Shown here in pieces: positions 1 to 14,339 of a stretch of DNA of 64,000 nucleotides. The position numbers were made by a program, and so were the translations under genes. The notes under the pieces are model-generated. The model saw only the letters and a list, made by a program, of their open reading frames with translations, searched no databases and had not been told where the DNA came from. Location: the NCBI GenBank assembly GCA_022376515.1, contig WTXI01000051.1:124001-188000 (forward strand). The letters run 5' to 3'. This stretch comes from Lactifluus volemus (Eukaryota; Basidiomycota; Agaricomycetes; Russulales; Russulaceae). Every line of letters begins with the position of its first letter. Positions within the stretch are counted from its first letter, which is position 1.

Positions 1-27
1 GTTTTCTCTGACGTATGTTGGTGTCAG

Positions 28-3962
<3,935 letters not shown>

Positions 3963-4358
3963 GATCCATCACGCGATTCAGTACCTTTTTTTGTCTTTCT
4001 TTTTCTTTTTAGTTCCCACTTTAGGTGTTTCTCAGTTGTAAACCTTGTATTTATCCGTTTCGTGTGTTTTTCCACGACCGACAAGGCAGAGCGTGTATAT
4101 TTCCTTTTTTTTTTTTTTAATGTTGGGTGCTATGTCCTGTGATGACCGAAGGAGGGAGGAGCGGATCATGTGTATCGTAGCGTAATGGAGGAGCTCTTGA
4201 AATATGTGCGTCATTTGGCAGGTCATCAGTGCAATGTTGTCTATGGAGTTGAAAGGGGACCACAAGTTGAGAAGCCAAAGTATATGAACCCGTCGTTCAC
4301 ATTGATGTTAAAAAATACAGAACAGACAGGAAGCCCAAGGAACATGCGGTAATCATTT
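3963..4358. other. Intergenic region between two converging genes
   Basis: Holds only the 3' flanks of the demethylase and the Mg2+ transporter. There is a T-rich stretch (3986-4012) and a 12-13 base T run near 4107. No gene was seen. Confidence 0.6.
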
Positions 4359-6781
4359 TTACCTGAGCATAAGCTTGTACGTAGAGAACCCGCCGACGAT
4401 ACCAATCGTCACGAGGACGGCGACGATAGAGGAGAACCAAGCGAAGCCTGGGACGTTTTGGCCCGGCACGTGAACGTTCATGCCCCAAATACCTTTTCGA
4501 CATTCGTCAGTCAAACACTTTTTTCTTATTATTAACAAACAAGAGATAAAAGACTCTTATACCTGTAATGAGGTTCATCGGGATGAGAATCGTACCCAGC
4601 GCAGTGAGTTTCGATAGGACCTCGTTGATTTGGTTGTTCGCGTCTGTCATCTCGATGCTGATCTGCGCGAGGTAATTCGAGTGCGTGCGCGAAAGTATCT
4701 TCTCGTAGTGGTTCAAGTTTTGTGTCATCGTGATCAGATGGTCTTGAATGTCCGAGAGATACAATCCCTTTTTGAAGTTGCGGGCAAAGTGAGACCAAAA
4801 ATAGGCAAAAAATAAATAAATAGCCAAGTAGACGTACAATATCGCCCGTAGGCGCGACCTTCCAATTCTCGTTGCACCGCTTCGCGAGCCCTTTGACGAC
4901 ATCCGCCTTGTTGCCCATCAGCCTAAGTAAGCCCATCACTTTCTTCCGACACCGCCCGATGCGGCGAAGCATGTCGCTTTGCTCAGTATCCTTGAGAATC
5001 AGTACGAGCTCGTCGATGCTGTCGACTTCGTATTCGATACTCTGGATCAGCGGGCCGAATGCATCAGTGATATCGTCGATAAGCGCGTATGAGATCCAGT
5101 CGGACGTGACGCTGATATAGTCTTTAAGCTGCTTGATGCGCCGCCGAACGTTCTGAGGGTGAGGGGTTGGACGGAAGTGGAACTGTATGGAGATTGTTAG
5201 CAATATTTATTTAATCGGTAGAAAAACTAGGTTACAGAAAGGATTCCTTCACGGAAGACGATGATGTACATGTTTAATGGCTCTAGATGCGTTGGACTGT
5301 AAGGGTCTTGGTCGAAACTCCTGAAACACACGAGATAATAAGTCCGGAAGAGTTCAATCTTCTCACGCGCTTCTTCCATTTGAATATCTTCTGCGGTCAG
5401 TGGGTGGATTCCAAAAACCTGTTTGGCACACGGTTAACCGGACGAAATTGTAGGCATGTCAACGTCAACGTACTTTTGAGAGCATCTTCATCTCCTCGTC
5501 TGTGGGCGAAAGAATGTCGAGCCACCATGTATGTCCCTCTGAGTCGGTAGGCGCAACCCTTTTATCGGGCTCGCCACCAATCCCGTTTTGGGTTGGCTTC
5601 GCGTCCTCGCGGGGAGTGCGATTGAGAGGTGGGGTCGGGATCGATTGAAGGCGGGTCCCAGGACCGGGCCGAGCCTCCGCCTGCGAAGCCATCGGTCCGC
5701 CAACTCCCGTGAACATATCTTCGAATGACTGACCGTCCGCAGGAAGTTCGCTCAAACTCCTTGCATGAATGGTTGCGCTCAGCGCGTTTGAGTAGAATGA
5801 GAACCTATACGGTCTGTCGTGGCCAACCCCACCTCCTACAGCAATTGGAAGGTCGGCAAATGAGGGAACTACGGAAAGAGGAGGTGCGAACCCGCCACCG
5901 AGAGATGCGGGTGGTGCGGGGAGAGTGCCTTCGAATAATGCCATCTTCCCGCCTCCATGACGGCGCGGGACCGCATTGCTCTGGCTCAGCTTTCTCTCTC
6001 GCAGAGCACGGGGTGCTGGCAAACAGAAGTCGGTGGCGCTCGCAGCGCTCGAACCGACCTCGCCAATCGCGCTCACCTGCGAAGGCTTTCGCGCTCTCAA
6101 GGGTGAAGGACGTTCATCAATTGGGCTACTTGCAAGACCAAGGCGCATTTTCTCTGCAACGGCAAAATCTTCCATGACACCAAAGTCAAACGATTGCCGG
6201 CCTTGCAGGGCGGGGGGTTGGTAAAGCGGTAGAGAGCCGTCGAATGGATGGACGGAATGGTGAAGGGGGGCAATGAGGTGAGAATCACGGCCTCGGGTGA
6301 GCTGGTGTGCCATGTCCAAATCGAGCCGCAAGTCATCTGGTGAAAGAGAGTGCCGATAGGAATTGTCGTTCTGCACCCGACTGGGAGTTTCTCCACGTGC
6401 AAGTTCTAGTTCTCGCTCCTCCTGTAAGAATAGACTTGGGAAGGTGGCGTCGTCATGATGTGGATGGTGGAGATGCATCTCAGGCTCGCGGTCATTGTGC
6501 TCTCGAATTGTGAGCGGGGACGTCATAGGTGAAACGGAAACGGACCCATGACGAGCACGCGAAAGATGCATGGCTAAGTCTACGTCGAGGGTGCGCTGAC
6601 GTTCCTGAGCATCGGGGTCCATGAGGTTGTAAGAGCGTGATAAAGTTGGGGACCTTCTGAGGGTGACGTCTGTGTCACTATCCAGAGACGAACTACGAAA
6701 CCGTCCTGGAGATCCGTCACGGACGTCGGTGATTGACTGCGGGGACGAGGAAATAGGAGGTTCATTGGTTGTGGAAGACAT
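4359..6781 (-). CDS. CorA-family magnesium transporter (Alr/Mnr2-like)
   Basis: Pentameric Mg2+ channel of fungal plasma or vacuolar membrane. Five exons fit in phase: 6781-5474, 5418-5236, 5182-4838, 4767-4563 and 4492-4359, giving 724 residues. The N-terminal 400 residues are acidic and serine-rich, presumably cytosolic. The CorA core starts at WWLDILSPTDEEM and continues with FGIHPLTAEDI, LVCFRSF, MYIIVFREGILS and the long helices. TM1 is LGTILIPMNLITGIWGMN, TM2 is FSSIVAVLVTIGIVGGF. The GMN signature at the pore mouth is intact (GMNVHVPGQ). The C-terminus after TM2 is very short. The ATG at 6781 opens the first exon with no better upstream candidate. Fungal Alr1, Mnr2 and Mrs2 share the GMN motif; the GMNVHVPGQ context and long N-terminus favour the Alr1/Mnr2 branch over mitochondrial Mrs2. 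Confidence 0.9.
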
Positions 6782-7424
6782 TGGAAAGACAGATCAGAAA
6801 ATCTACTCTGAGCGGGTAAATCCAACGAAATAATTTCATCCAAAAAGGAACATTACGCACAGGAAATACAAATAATACCCCTTTGTTTAATACTGAAGTG
6901 GAGATAGATGGACACGGGTCTAGGGGAAGGGGATGCCCAGAGGATTGTAGACTTTGGGAAGGCGTTTGATAAACTGAAGACGACAAAAAGTTTAAGTTGG
7001 GCTTCTTTTCAATGAACTTTAACAGATACAAGACGTACATCGCTACCCGCTTGTGGTTGAATTGAACAACTACGGGAATGAATCTTGCGAACCTTCGCTG
7101 CGGGTGCGGGGGCCAGTACTCGTGCTTGAGGAGAGAGAAAGCGTGAGTTGAATGAAATTTTTGATTAACATGGATCCCAATCACGTAATCAATGTCTGAG
7201 CTACCCCTAACCCACGGTCTATGCTATGATCTAGCGGGTTGTAAGCCTGCGCTGCATGCATTTACTCCAGCCGCGAAGTGATGTATGGAGCAGATCAAAA
7301 GTACCCACTCGCTGTCGAGTTGATACATTGCACATATAAATACGATATGAAGCCACGAAAAGCAGTGGTAATATACGATCACGTGCCCAGCTTCCTCATG
7401 CTCCTCTTAGTCGACTCGGACACA
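6782..7424. other. Upstream region of the Mg2+ transporter, no gene seen
   Basis: Presumed promoter and 5' UTR of the minus-strand transporter gene, then unassigned sequence. Short open frames here show no recognisable domain. Confidence 0.4.
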
Positions 7425-7985
7425 ACAACGCTTGTAGTCTGCTCTCGTGGCCAGACCCGATCCTATTCTATTACGACGAGTTGCGTGACAATGGCGTGTC
7501 CCATTTCTTAGTCCGCATAGTGCATCCCTCTTCCACTCCTCTCCTTCCGAACCGACCCATCCAATCGGAGCGCGCAGCGCGTGATGCTCACATGCATCTT
7601 CATCCTATCACACTTCACCCTGCGCGTCGACAATGTGCTCTTCCATACGCACGATACGCGTATCTACCACTCGTTTACATCAGCGCCGTTGCTCGTCGTT
7701 CGCGAGACACGCGACTGGGAGGCGAACTACGAGCGCGTTAAGTGGGTACTGCCCGCCCATTCATCCTTCACCTAGGCCAGTCCTCCTCTGACGTATCCTT
7801 GTTGGGTTGCCCAAGGCATTGTCGTGACGAGATGACTTAATGCCACTGTTAATGGACCCGAACTTTATTTGCAAAGTCATCTCAGACACGCCAAAGGAGG
7901 GCTCAAAGGAGACTGGCGCAGGCACGGCTGGCGCGATCTCAGAACTGTCGAACAGTGGAGAGCACTCTTGGTCCTGAAGGAGGAA
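7425..7985 (+). pseudogene. TIP41: TIP41-like protein fragment (relic 1)
   Basis: Pieces of a TIP41/TIPRL protein (regulator of PP2A-type phosphatases in TOR signalling) can be read in order but in changing frames. They are WPDPILFYYDEL (near 7450-7480), DNGVSHFLVRI (7485-7515), FTLRVDNVLFHTHDTRIYHS followed by PLLVVRETRDWEANYERVK (7611-7740), and DPNFICKVISDTPKEGSKET (7856-7915). These match the LFEDEL-HDHGVS, LR-DGVL and DTRLYHE regions of the family. The stretch between DEL and DNG has lost residues, and the 'VRI' and 'FTLR' pieces are separated by junk. The N-terminal half is absent. A second decayed copy lies at 16091-16870. Family assignment is from remembered motifs; the pseudogene call is from visible frame changes. 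Confidence 0.65.
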
Positions 7986-8378
7986 GAATTCTCGTTATTC
8001 TCAGGTAAAGTTTTGACCTATTCGAATTTGTTCGTCCCTGAACTTACGGTGTGTATTTCACAAGCAATTTTGACCACGAACATTGGGCAATAGCTGCGAC
8101 CTCTGCCCGTTCTCAGCGTCAGATAGTGGAAGGCTGTCTCAAATAGATTAACCAACGCAAGGCATTCGGAAAGACCCTGGCATCGCAGGCAGTCATCCGC
8201 AATAAGATTGCTGCCATTGTTTTGCCCGCGTGGCGTCGGTGCAGAGTTAGTTGTTATCGCACTAAGCAATGTGATCATATCAGCGGGGTGTGATATCTGA
8301 TGGTGACGAAAGCGCTCAAAGAGGAGGTTCTTCATACATAATCATAATTCAATGTATATCGACATATTCGTAGTGTAA
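7986..8378. other. 3' flank of the truncated MIM1 copy
   Basis: Bases about 8255-8378 are near-identical to about 11578-11711, the 3' flank of the intact MIM1 gene. A 105-residue open frame at 8018-8335 (-) has no recognisable domain and is not counted as a gene. Confidence 0.5.
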
Positions 8379-9390
8379 TCATACACTCTTACCGCCCCTC
8401 TGTGAGCGATCACTCCAGCCAAGCCCGACGTTGGTCACGACTGCAGGACCCCATCCGAACCACCTGGCGATGACGGTTTTCGCAAAAATCTCGCCAAAGC
8501 CGAACATAACCCCTTTCATAAACGACAAGAAGAGATTGATGGACAGCGACGAGAGCAACGTCAAGGAGCTCGAGCAGACGGGCAGTGTGTCGTCAAACAC
8601 GGCGAGCCTCGTCGACGCCGCCGTTACGGGGTGGGTCATAGGAGGGGGTGCCACATAAGAATGATGATGCTCGGGCGCATGGGGGCGCGAGGGTTCCGGA
8701 AATGATGAGGACGGGAACGAAGACGGGACCGAGGACGGCACGTTTACCCTGAGTGGTGAGTCGGTCGGTTCGGTTCCTGCTGCTGCAGAAGGCACGGAGC
8801 ACGATTGGTGAGTACCTGAAGTTGTCGTAGATCCAGATAGGTTCGACTATATAACGCAAAGGGGGGTGGTGATACAAATGATGAGTGCAGCAGAAAAAAA
8901 AAAGAGAGATGGAGATAAATGTGACGGGGCTTACCTGTGGGTTGTTGGCTTGACCCTGCTGCTGCGCAGATACTTTTGAGAGTGCGTCACTCAGAGCCTG
9001 TCCGCTGGCACTACTACTATGACCACTACCACCACCTCGCACGTCCACAACGCCGCCAGACGAGGACTCTCTGGGCGGAAGCCAATCAGTCAGCTCGGCG
9101 ATAGTGGGAGCGCTCCGCTGCGATGACACAGTCTCCAACTCACTCGCGCTCGCGCTCGAGGTTGGGCTCTGACCGCCCCCACCCACGCCGCCCGATAAGG
9201 CAGCGGCCACCTGTCGTTGATGCGCACGACGCTCCTCCAGTCTTGCAAGTTCCAGCTCGCCGCTCGCCCGCGCCGCCGCTCTATCTCGACGTGACTCGGC
9301 CATCATTGCTTCGTACCTGGCCTTCCTGGCTTCTTTTTCCTCGGTTGAGATCGAGGCGGACATGAATGACGATGCGGGGAGTTCACGAGA
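8379..9390 (-). pseudogene. MIM1: Truncated second copy of the MIM1/TOM13-like gene
   Basis: Near-identical to the intact gene at 11712-12981 from MSASISTEEKEARK (ATG at 9363) to the C-terminal GKSV, including the same introns and the hallmark helix SINLFLSFMKGVMFGFGEI. It lacks the real first exon and the Ala/Ser-rich start of exon 2. At about 9370-9390 the homology stops abruptly, and the sequence continues as exon 2 of the NTPase-like gene found at 20.8 kb. It could still be translated from the internal ATG at 9363, so loss of function is inferred. Small differences from the intact copy, such as an extra Trp in VIARWFGW, show independent drift. Confidence 0.75.
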
Positions 9391-9912
9391 ATCACTGGGA
9401 CGATGTGTGAGTATCCAAAACCGACTCAAGCATAGGAAGAACATACTTCAGGTAACCAGCGCAATAGCCAAGACGGGGATGCGGAGCAGGATTCCGAAGA
9501 CTTGCTGTGGAAATGTTTAATAATGTTAGACAGCTACAGGCAAGGACGGACGATGCATTGCCAAATTTTCCCAATTACGTTCCTTTATGCCCATGAGAAC
9601 TCCTTCCTTCCACTTCTTCAGCTTATCATCCTTCAAGCTTTCTGCAAACATTTGGGCTTCATGATGCCTGTTGAACCGAAAAAAAAGATGCCCCTTCGAA
9701 GTTGAGGACAGTTGATAGGACAATTCCTGAACTATAGAAAAAGTCAAGGAGTCCCACTCCGACTCGGACTCCCACATATCCATGTCCTCGGCCTCAAAAG
9801 CACGAGTCTTCCACCTCTGGACTTTTGACTCCTGGTTCATCGCGTCATTAAGCGTGGACAGTTCGTCCGGCGAGAGGCCAACTTGATGAGAAGTTGATTG
9901 GTCAACGTCCAT
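9391..9912 (-). pseudogene. Duplicated 5' end of the P-loop NTPase gene, truncated
   Basis: Matches the first exon and the start of the second exon of the gene at 18217-21349. It opens with MDVDQSTSHQVGLSPDEL and runs to NWENLAMHR. An intron follows (donor GTCCGT here, GTACGT in the intact gene), then SLRNPAPHPRLGY. The P-loop part is missing: the second exon breaks at about 9391 into MIM1 sequence. One extra A in the run at 9417-9420 (CCAAAACC against CCAAACC near 20855) shifts the frame and gives an early stop. Confidence 0.8.
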
Positions 9913-10529
9913 TTCTCTGGATTAGGGGTGAAGTGTGCGGATCGGTGAGTGTTGGACCGTGACGTGTAAAGGAGGACGAGTGTATGTACATCGTAGTATG
10001 ATGTCCGTGACGTCACAGTCCGTCGATAGGAGCTAGTACAATGTTACAGACAGTAACAGACTGTTACAGTAACTGGGTACTTATATGGTAGCAGCGCAGA
10101 CACCCGCTCCTCAGGCTGCTCCCGCGATGGGTCAAATAATCTTGGAACTCGGGGCTGCCGAAGCAAATTCTCTATCTGAACGTGCAGATTGGAAACCTTC
10201 TCCACCCCCTAGTCTTATATCACTGCTTTGGACCCTTATCTCGAGTCCCTCGACATGTTCAGGATAGGCTCAGAACCAAGTCAAGACCACCCACCTCCCG
10301 GCGACACCAGTTAAACGTCTGTCCCTGGGATTACACAGGAGGCTGAATGAGTGGAGGTGCACGAGCCCGAAGACTCGGAGGACGAGACTGCTGAAGCTAT
10401 TGAGGAGGCACACAAAGGCGAGGATGAGGCCGCTGATGGGCGGCGTTGTTTTCTGCCCTTTGCCATCACCCTTGACGACGAACTAAGATGACTGTGACCT
10501 ACCGGCTGGCAACAAGCAAAGTGAACTTT

Positions 10530-11261
10530 TCCTTCTCCGCATCCAACTTCCGTGTCGCATTCAACCCGGAGTGCTTTCTTCCCCAGTTTCTGCCAGACCC
10601 GCCAGTCGCACGCGCGTTCCGGACCGTCCAAGCTGAGACAGGTGTTATCATATTTGGCAAGGCCACGTGCCAATTTTCTTGCACGCACGCCATTCACAGA
10701 GACGGCGATGACCGACGTGGATGGGTCGTGCGCCTCTCAAGTGAACGATTTCTTGACAAACGCCGGGTACGATGTGGAGACGCACGAGGGCGAGTTTGTT
10801 TTCTTCAAGGTTCAAGGAGGGAGAGAATGGCCAAGTCATATACAAAATTGTGCTCCAGATTGGCGTACTCGATTCGCCGACAGTGTTCAAAATGTCTCGG
10901 CCAGTGCGTGGGCGAGAAAGCCACGATGCGAGAGGTGACTGACCTGTAACGGGGCTTCACACACTTTACCGACGTCATCACATTCGATGGCGCATATTCA
11001 CTCTTCCCCGCTCTATACGATAAGGAGGAGCCCGGTGCAGACTCCGCGATACCCACCGCGCAATTGCGATCGAAATTTCGTAGCTTTTCAGATTGTTCTA
11101 GCTGGGTCGTCGCGAGCATGGTGTCGCCACCGCCTGAACAGGACGATCGGCAACGCCCCAAAACCCAACTGCGCGGTGTAGTGCTGCGCTCAAACTTGAA
11201 GCTGCTACGGCTTGATCATGTCATGTGTTCCCTGAGCGACCGAGTTGTTCTTTCGTGCTAG
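10530..11261 (+). pseudogene. Unrecognised decayed coding sequence in duplicate Y
   Basis: Shares open-frame pieces with 22400-23103. One is FRVAFNPECFLPQFLPDP. Another carries VDGSCASQVNDFLTNAGYDV followed by ETHEGEFVFFK. A third carries RSKFRSFSDCSSWVV followed by ASMVSPPPEQDD. In this copy an insertion after EFVFFK moves the frame, while copy Y' reads on as EGENGQVIYKIVLQIGV. I do not recognise the family. Confidence 0.4.
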
Positions 11262-11711
11262 GCATGGCACCCACGCATTTGCAAGGAAGGGGTGTCGCCG
11301 CCTCGCCGTCGTCATTTGAACTGACTTGCAACTTGTGTGTGCAGTTCCGTGTGTTTGACACCCTGTACACCTCTCCGCGTCAATAAACTTGATCAGGGCG
11401 GGTAGTACGCTTCCTTTTGACCCCTCCTCAGACGCGCCAACGTAGAAACCGGAATCAATTTAAAGGTCTGAGGGTCCTTGGGAACTAACCATTCAAGACT
11501 TGCAGTCGTTGTCCACCTGTGCCGTGACTGGGCTTTTGCGCATTTATCGACAAGGCGATCGAATAAATGAACAATGATTCTGTTATTGCACAAAGTAATG
11601 TGGTCATATCAACGAATTGTGATATCTGATGGTGACGAAAGCACTCGAAGAGGAGGTTCTATCCCATTCTTTATACATATTCCAATGTATATCGACATAT
11701 TCGTAGTGCAA

Positions 11712-12981
11712 TCATACACTCTTACCGCCCCTCCGTGAGCGACCACCCCGGCCAAGCCCGACGTTGGTCGCGACTGCAGGACCCCATCCGAACCTGGCGA
11801 TGACGGTTTTCGCAAAAATCTCGCCAAAGCCGAACATAACCCCTTTCATGAACGACAAGAACAGATTGATGGACAGCGACGTCAAGGAGCTCGAGCGGAC
11901 GGGCAGTGTGTCGTCAAACACGGCGGGCCTCGTCGACGCCGCCGTCACGGGGTTGGTCATAGGAGGGGGTGCCATATAATAATGATGATGATGCTCGGGC
12001 GCATGGGGGCGCGAGGGTTCCGGAAATGATGAGGACGGGAACAAAGACGGGACCAAGGACGGCACGTTTACCCTGAGCGGTGAGTCGGTCGGTTCGGTTC
12101 CTGCTGCTGCAGAAGGCACGGAGCACGATTGGTGAGTACCTGAAGTTGTCGTAGATCCAGATAGGTTCGACTATATAACGCAAAGGGGGGGGATGATACA
12201 AATGATGAGAAAAAGAGAGATAGAGATAAATGTGACGGGGCTTACCTGTGGGTTGTTGGCTTGACCCTGCTGCTGCGCAGATACTTTTGAGAATGCGTCA
12301 CTCAGAGCCTGTCCGCTGACACTACTACCATGAACACTACCACCACCTCGCACGTCCACAACGCCGCCAGACGAGGACCCTCTGGGCGGAAGCCAATAAG
12401 CACTCAGCTCGGCGATGGTGGGAGTGCTCCGCTGCGATGACACAGTCTCCAACTCACTCGCGCTCGCGCTCGAGGTTGGGCTCTGACCGCCCCCACCCAC
12501 GCCGCCCGACAAGGCAGCGGCCACCTGTCGTTGATGCGCACGACGCTCCTCCAGTCTTGCAAGTTCCAGCTCGCCGCTCGCCCGCGCTGCCGCTCTATCT
12601 CGACGCGACTCGGCCATCATTGCTTCGTACCTGGCCTTCCTGGCTTCTTTTTCCTCGGTTGAGATCGAGGCGGACATGAATGACGACGAGGACACCGCAG
12701 GGACTGCTGCTGTTGCTGCTGCTGCAGGAGCAGGAGTGCTGGTGCTAGCGGTTGGATCTGTAGAGGGTGCCGACTCTGTGGGTTGAGAGGGAGGGAGGCG
12801 ACGGATGCTAGAGACGGAGGAGGGATCTGAGAGAGCGGCCTATAATGCGTTCAGTAAATCGTATGTCGCGCAGAAAGGAATGTAATGCGTTGGAGGGGTC
12901 TCGGCCGATAGGGTTTGAACGACTCACTTGAAGGAGTCCCTCGTCTTCGGGGCGTAAAGGGCATGTCTGGTGGTCTGACAT
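11712..12981 (-). CDS. MIM1: MIM1/TOM13-like mitochondrial outer-membrane import protein
   Basis: Would help insert and assemble helical outer-membrane proteins such as TOM subunits. Exons 12981-12928, 12839-12246, 12170-12140 and 12106-11712 join in phase to give 357 residues. The start is MSDHQTCPLRPEDEGLLQ, then an Ala/Pro/Ser-rich stretch, a charged coiled region (EEKEARKARYEAMMAESRRD) and a low-complexity linker. The single membrane helix SINLFLSFMKGVMFGFGEIF carries the GxxxGFGE pattern typical of Mim1, and a basic C-terminus follows. It is much longer than yeast Mim1 because of the N-terminal extension. The third exon is only 31 bases and the intron after it 33 bases, unusually short; this is the only phase-consistent join I found. 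A truncated duplicate is at 8379-9390. Confidence 0.75.
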
Positions 12982-13580
12982 AAGTTACTCTCGGGGTTGA
13001 ATAACGTCAGTCGATTTCCCGCTGTGCCCCCCACCAAAGTGAGTGAAACTGTTGAAAACCGAGCCCAGAGGCAAAAAAGCCGTATGCAGTTTTATATCCC
13101 CCCAAGGGGGGGATTGGACATGTATATATGTGTATGTACATGTATAAAGCCTTCGAGATGGTTCAAGAAAAGGCTCTAAGTAGTAAATGGTAAGCTAAAA
13201 GGGGGCTCTGAAGAGCATCCATAAATAGCAAAAAGTGTACTTAAAGTGCTATATTAAATAGCCAAATCTGGAGTCACTTTACCTCATGACTGGCTCGCTA
13301 GGGTTGATTTCCAACAGAGACAAGGGAAAATATGAACAAACTTGGGGTCAATCCCCCGCACAACGTGAGCCCTCATTCACTCATCCCCATCAATGATTTT
13401 CAAGTTACTCTAGTACTGTAGTGGCAGCCATCGTAATTAAATTTATTTATTTTAAGCCGATCAGAATTCCTACTCCAGACTCTCACGAAGACTGATGCTG
13501 TCGCTACTAGGTCAAGGGGGAAACCAGACCAGCGATGCGATCGCTATCCTCACCTGTCCCTAAGGCTTTCTGATTATTCT
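12982..13580. other. Non-coding region upstream of MIM1
   Basis: Contains a G/C-run palindrome (CCCCCCAAGGGGGG, near 13099-13112), followed by alternating TATATGTGTATGTACATGTATA. No gene was seen. Confidence 0.4.
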
Positions 13581-14240
13581 TCAACCAATTCGGGCTGCGG
13601 CACTTGCGAGTCTGATACAGCCAAGATTTCTGAAAAGATCGTCCTGTGCATTTCCGCTGGGTTCAAGTTGTGCAGCGGCAGTATTGATGCGAGTACCGCC
13701 GGTGCTCGAATCGGCCGATTTCCGAGCAAGCACACGCCGGTGTTTCATGTTTTCTTCAATGGATGCCATCCTGCATGAGAAGTGACTTTTAGTTAATAAA
13801 AAGAGGGATTAATGAGGGGAGGGGGAGGCATACATATGCTTGTTCACGTCTAGTGCATTCCTCTGCTATGTGAAGTTGTTCGCGCGTGCCGCACGACGCA
13901 CCTTGGCCGCTTTATCTTCTGGCTACTGACAAGCCATGAGGTCAATACAAGTGTATAAAGCGGGAAAAAAGACGAATTCAGAGTCAGAGTCGTCAGACAC
14001 CTGTGCGCCAGGCTGTAGACCCCCGTTCCCGCCGTCCTCGGGTTTACGTCTCCGCTTCTTCTTGCCATCTCCTTTGGTCAACTTGAATGCATAGATGCCT
14101 TTCCGTGTGCGGAGAAGCTTGCGAAGTTCGAGGAGCTCAGAGACACTGTAGCACTCGGGTACACGTTAGGCGAAAACGAGTAGAATCGTCAAGGGGAAGG
14201 AGACATACAGCAAATCGACTTCACCTTGTTCGCTTTGTTA
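13581..14240 (-). pseudogene. TLS1: TLS1/C9orf78-family pseudogene
   Basis: Three pieces match the family linked to splicing and telomere silencing. The first begins VSELLELRKLLRTRKGIYAF, continues KLTKGDGKKKRRRKPED and ends GGLQPGAQ (14145-13990). The second is RAARANNFT-stop-QRNALDVNKHM (13910-13835). The third begins MASIEENMKHRRVL and ends AQDDLFRNL (13769-13625). Splice sites are still good: intron GTATGC...GCAG joins KHM to MASIEENMK in phase. The family NNFTQQTNALDV motif has a TAG stop in place of the first Gln (about 13872). The N-terminus is lost, because an in-frame TAA precedes the first recognisable residues. One missing Gln codon is visible; other damage is inferred. Confidence 0.6.
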
Positions 14241-14339
14241 TTGTTAATGGGGTCCACCTGTCGGCGTATAGTCAGCTGAGCGATCGCGAACGTTCAGTTG
14301 TGGCCTTGTGCATTTTTTGATCATAGTTGAAGTGGACAA

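Larger units (their letters stand above)
9391..11575. repeat. Segmental duplicate Y (paired with 20827-23427)
   Basis: About 2.2 kb shared with 20827-23427 at high identity, for example 10990-11270 against 22830-23110, which are almost identical. The right-hand copy carries an insertion near 21540-21720 and differs again near 22140-22390. The left copy has MIM1 sequence on both sides: a truncated copy on the left and the intact gene on the right from about 11578. Confidence 0.85.

Noticed and set aside
12915..12935. GTTCAAACCC on the minus strand resembles a tRNA B box
   Set aside because: No T-stem or acceptor stem pairs. The sequence lies in the first intron of the MIM1 gene.
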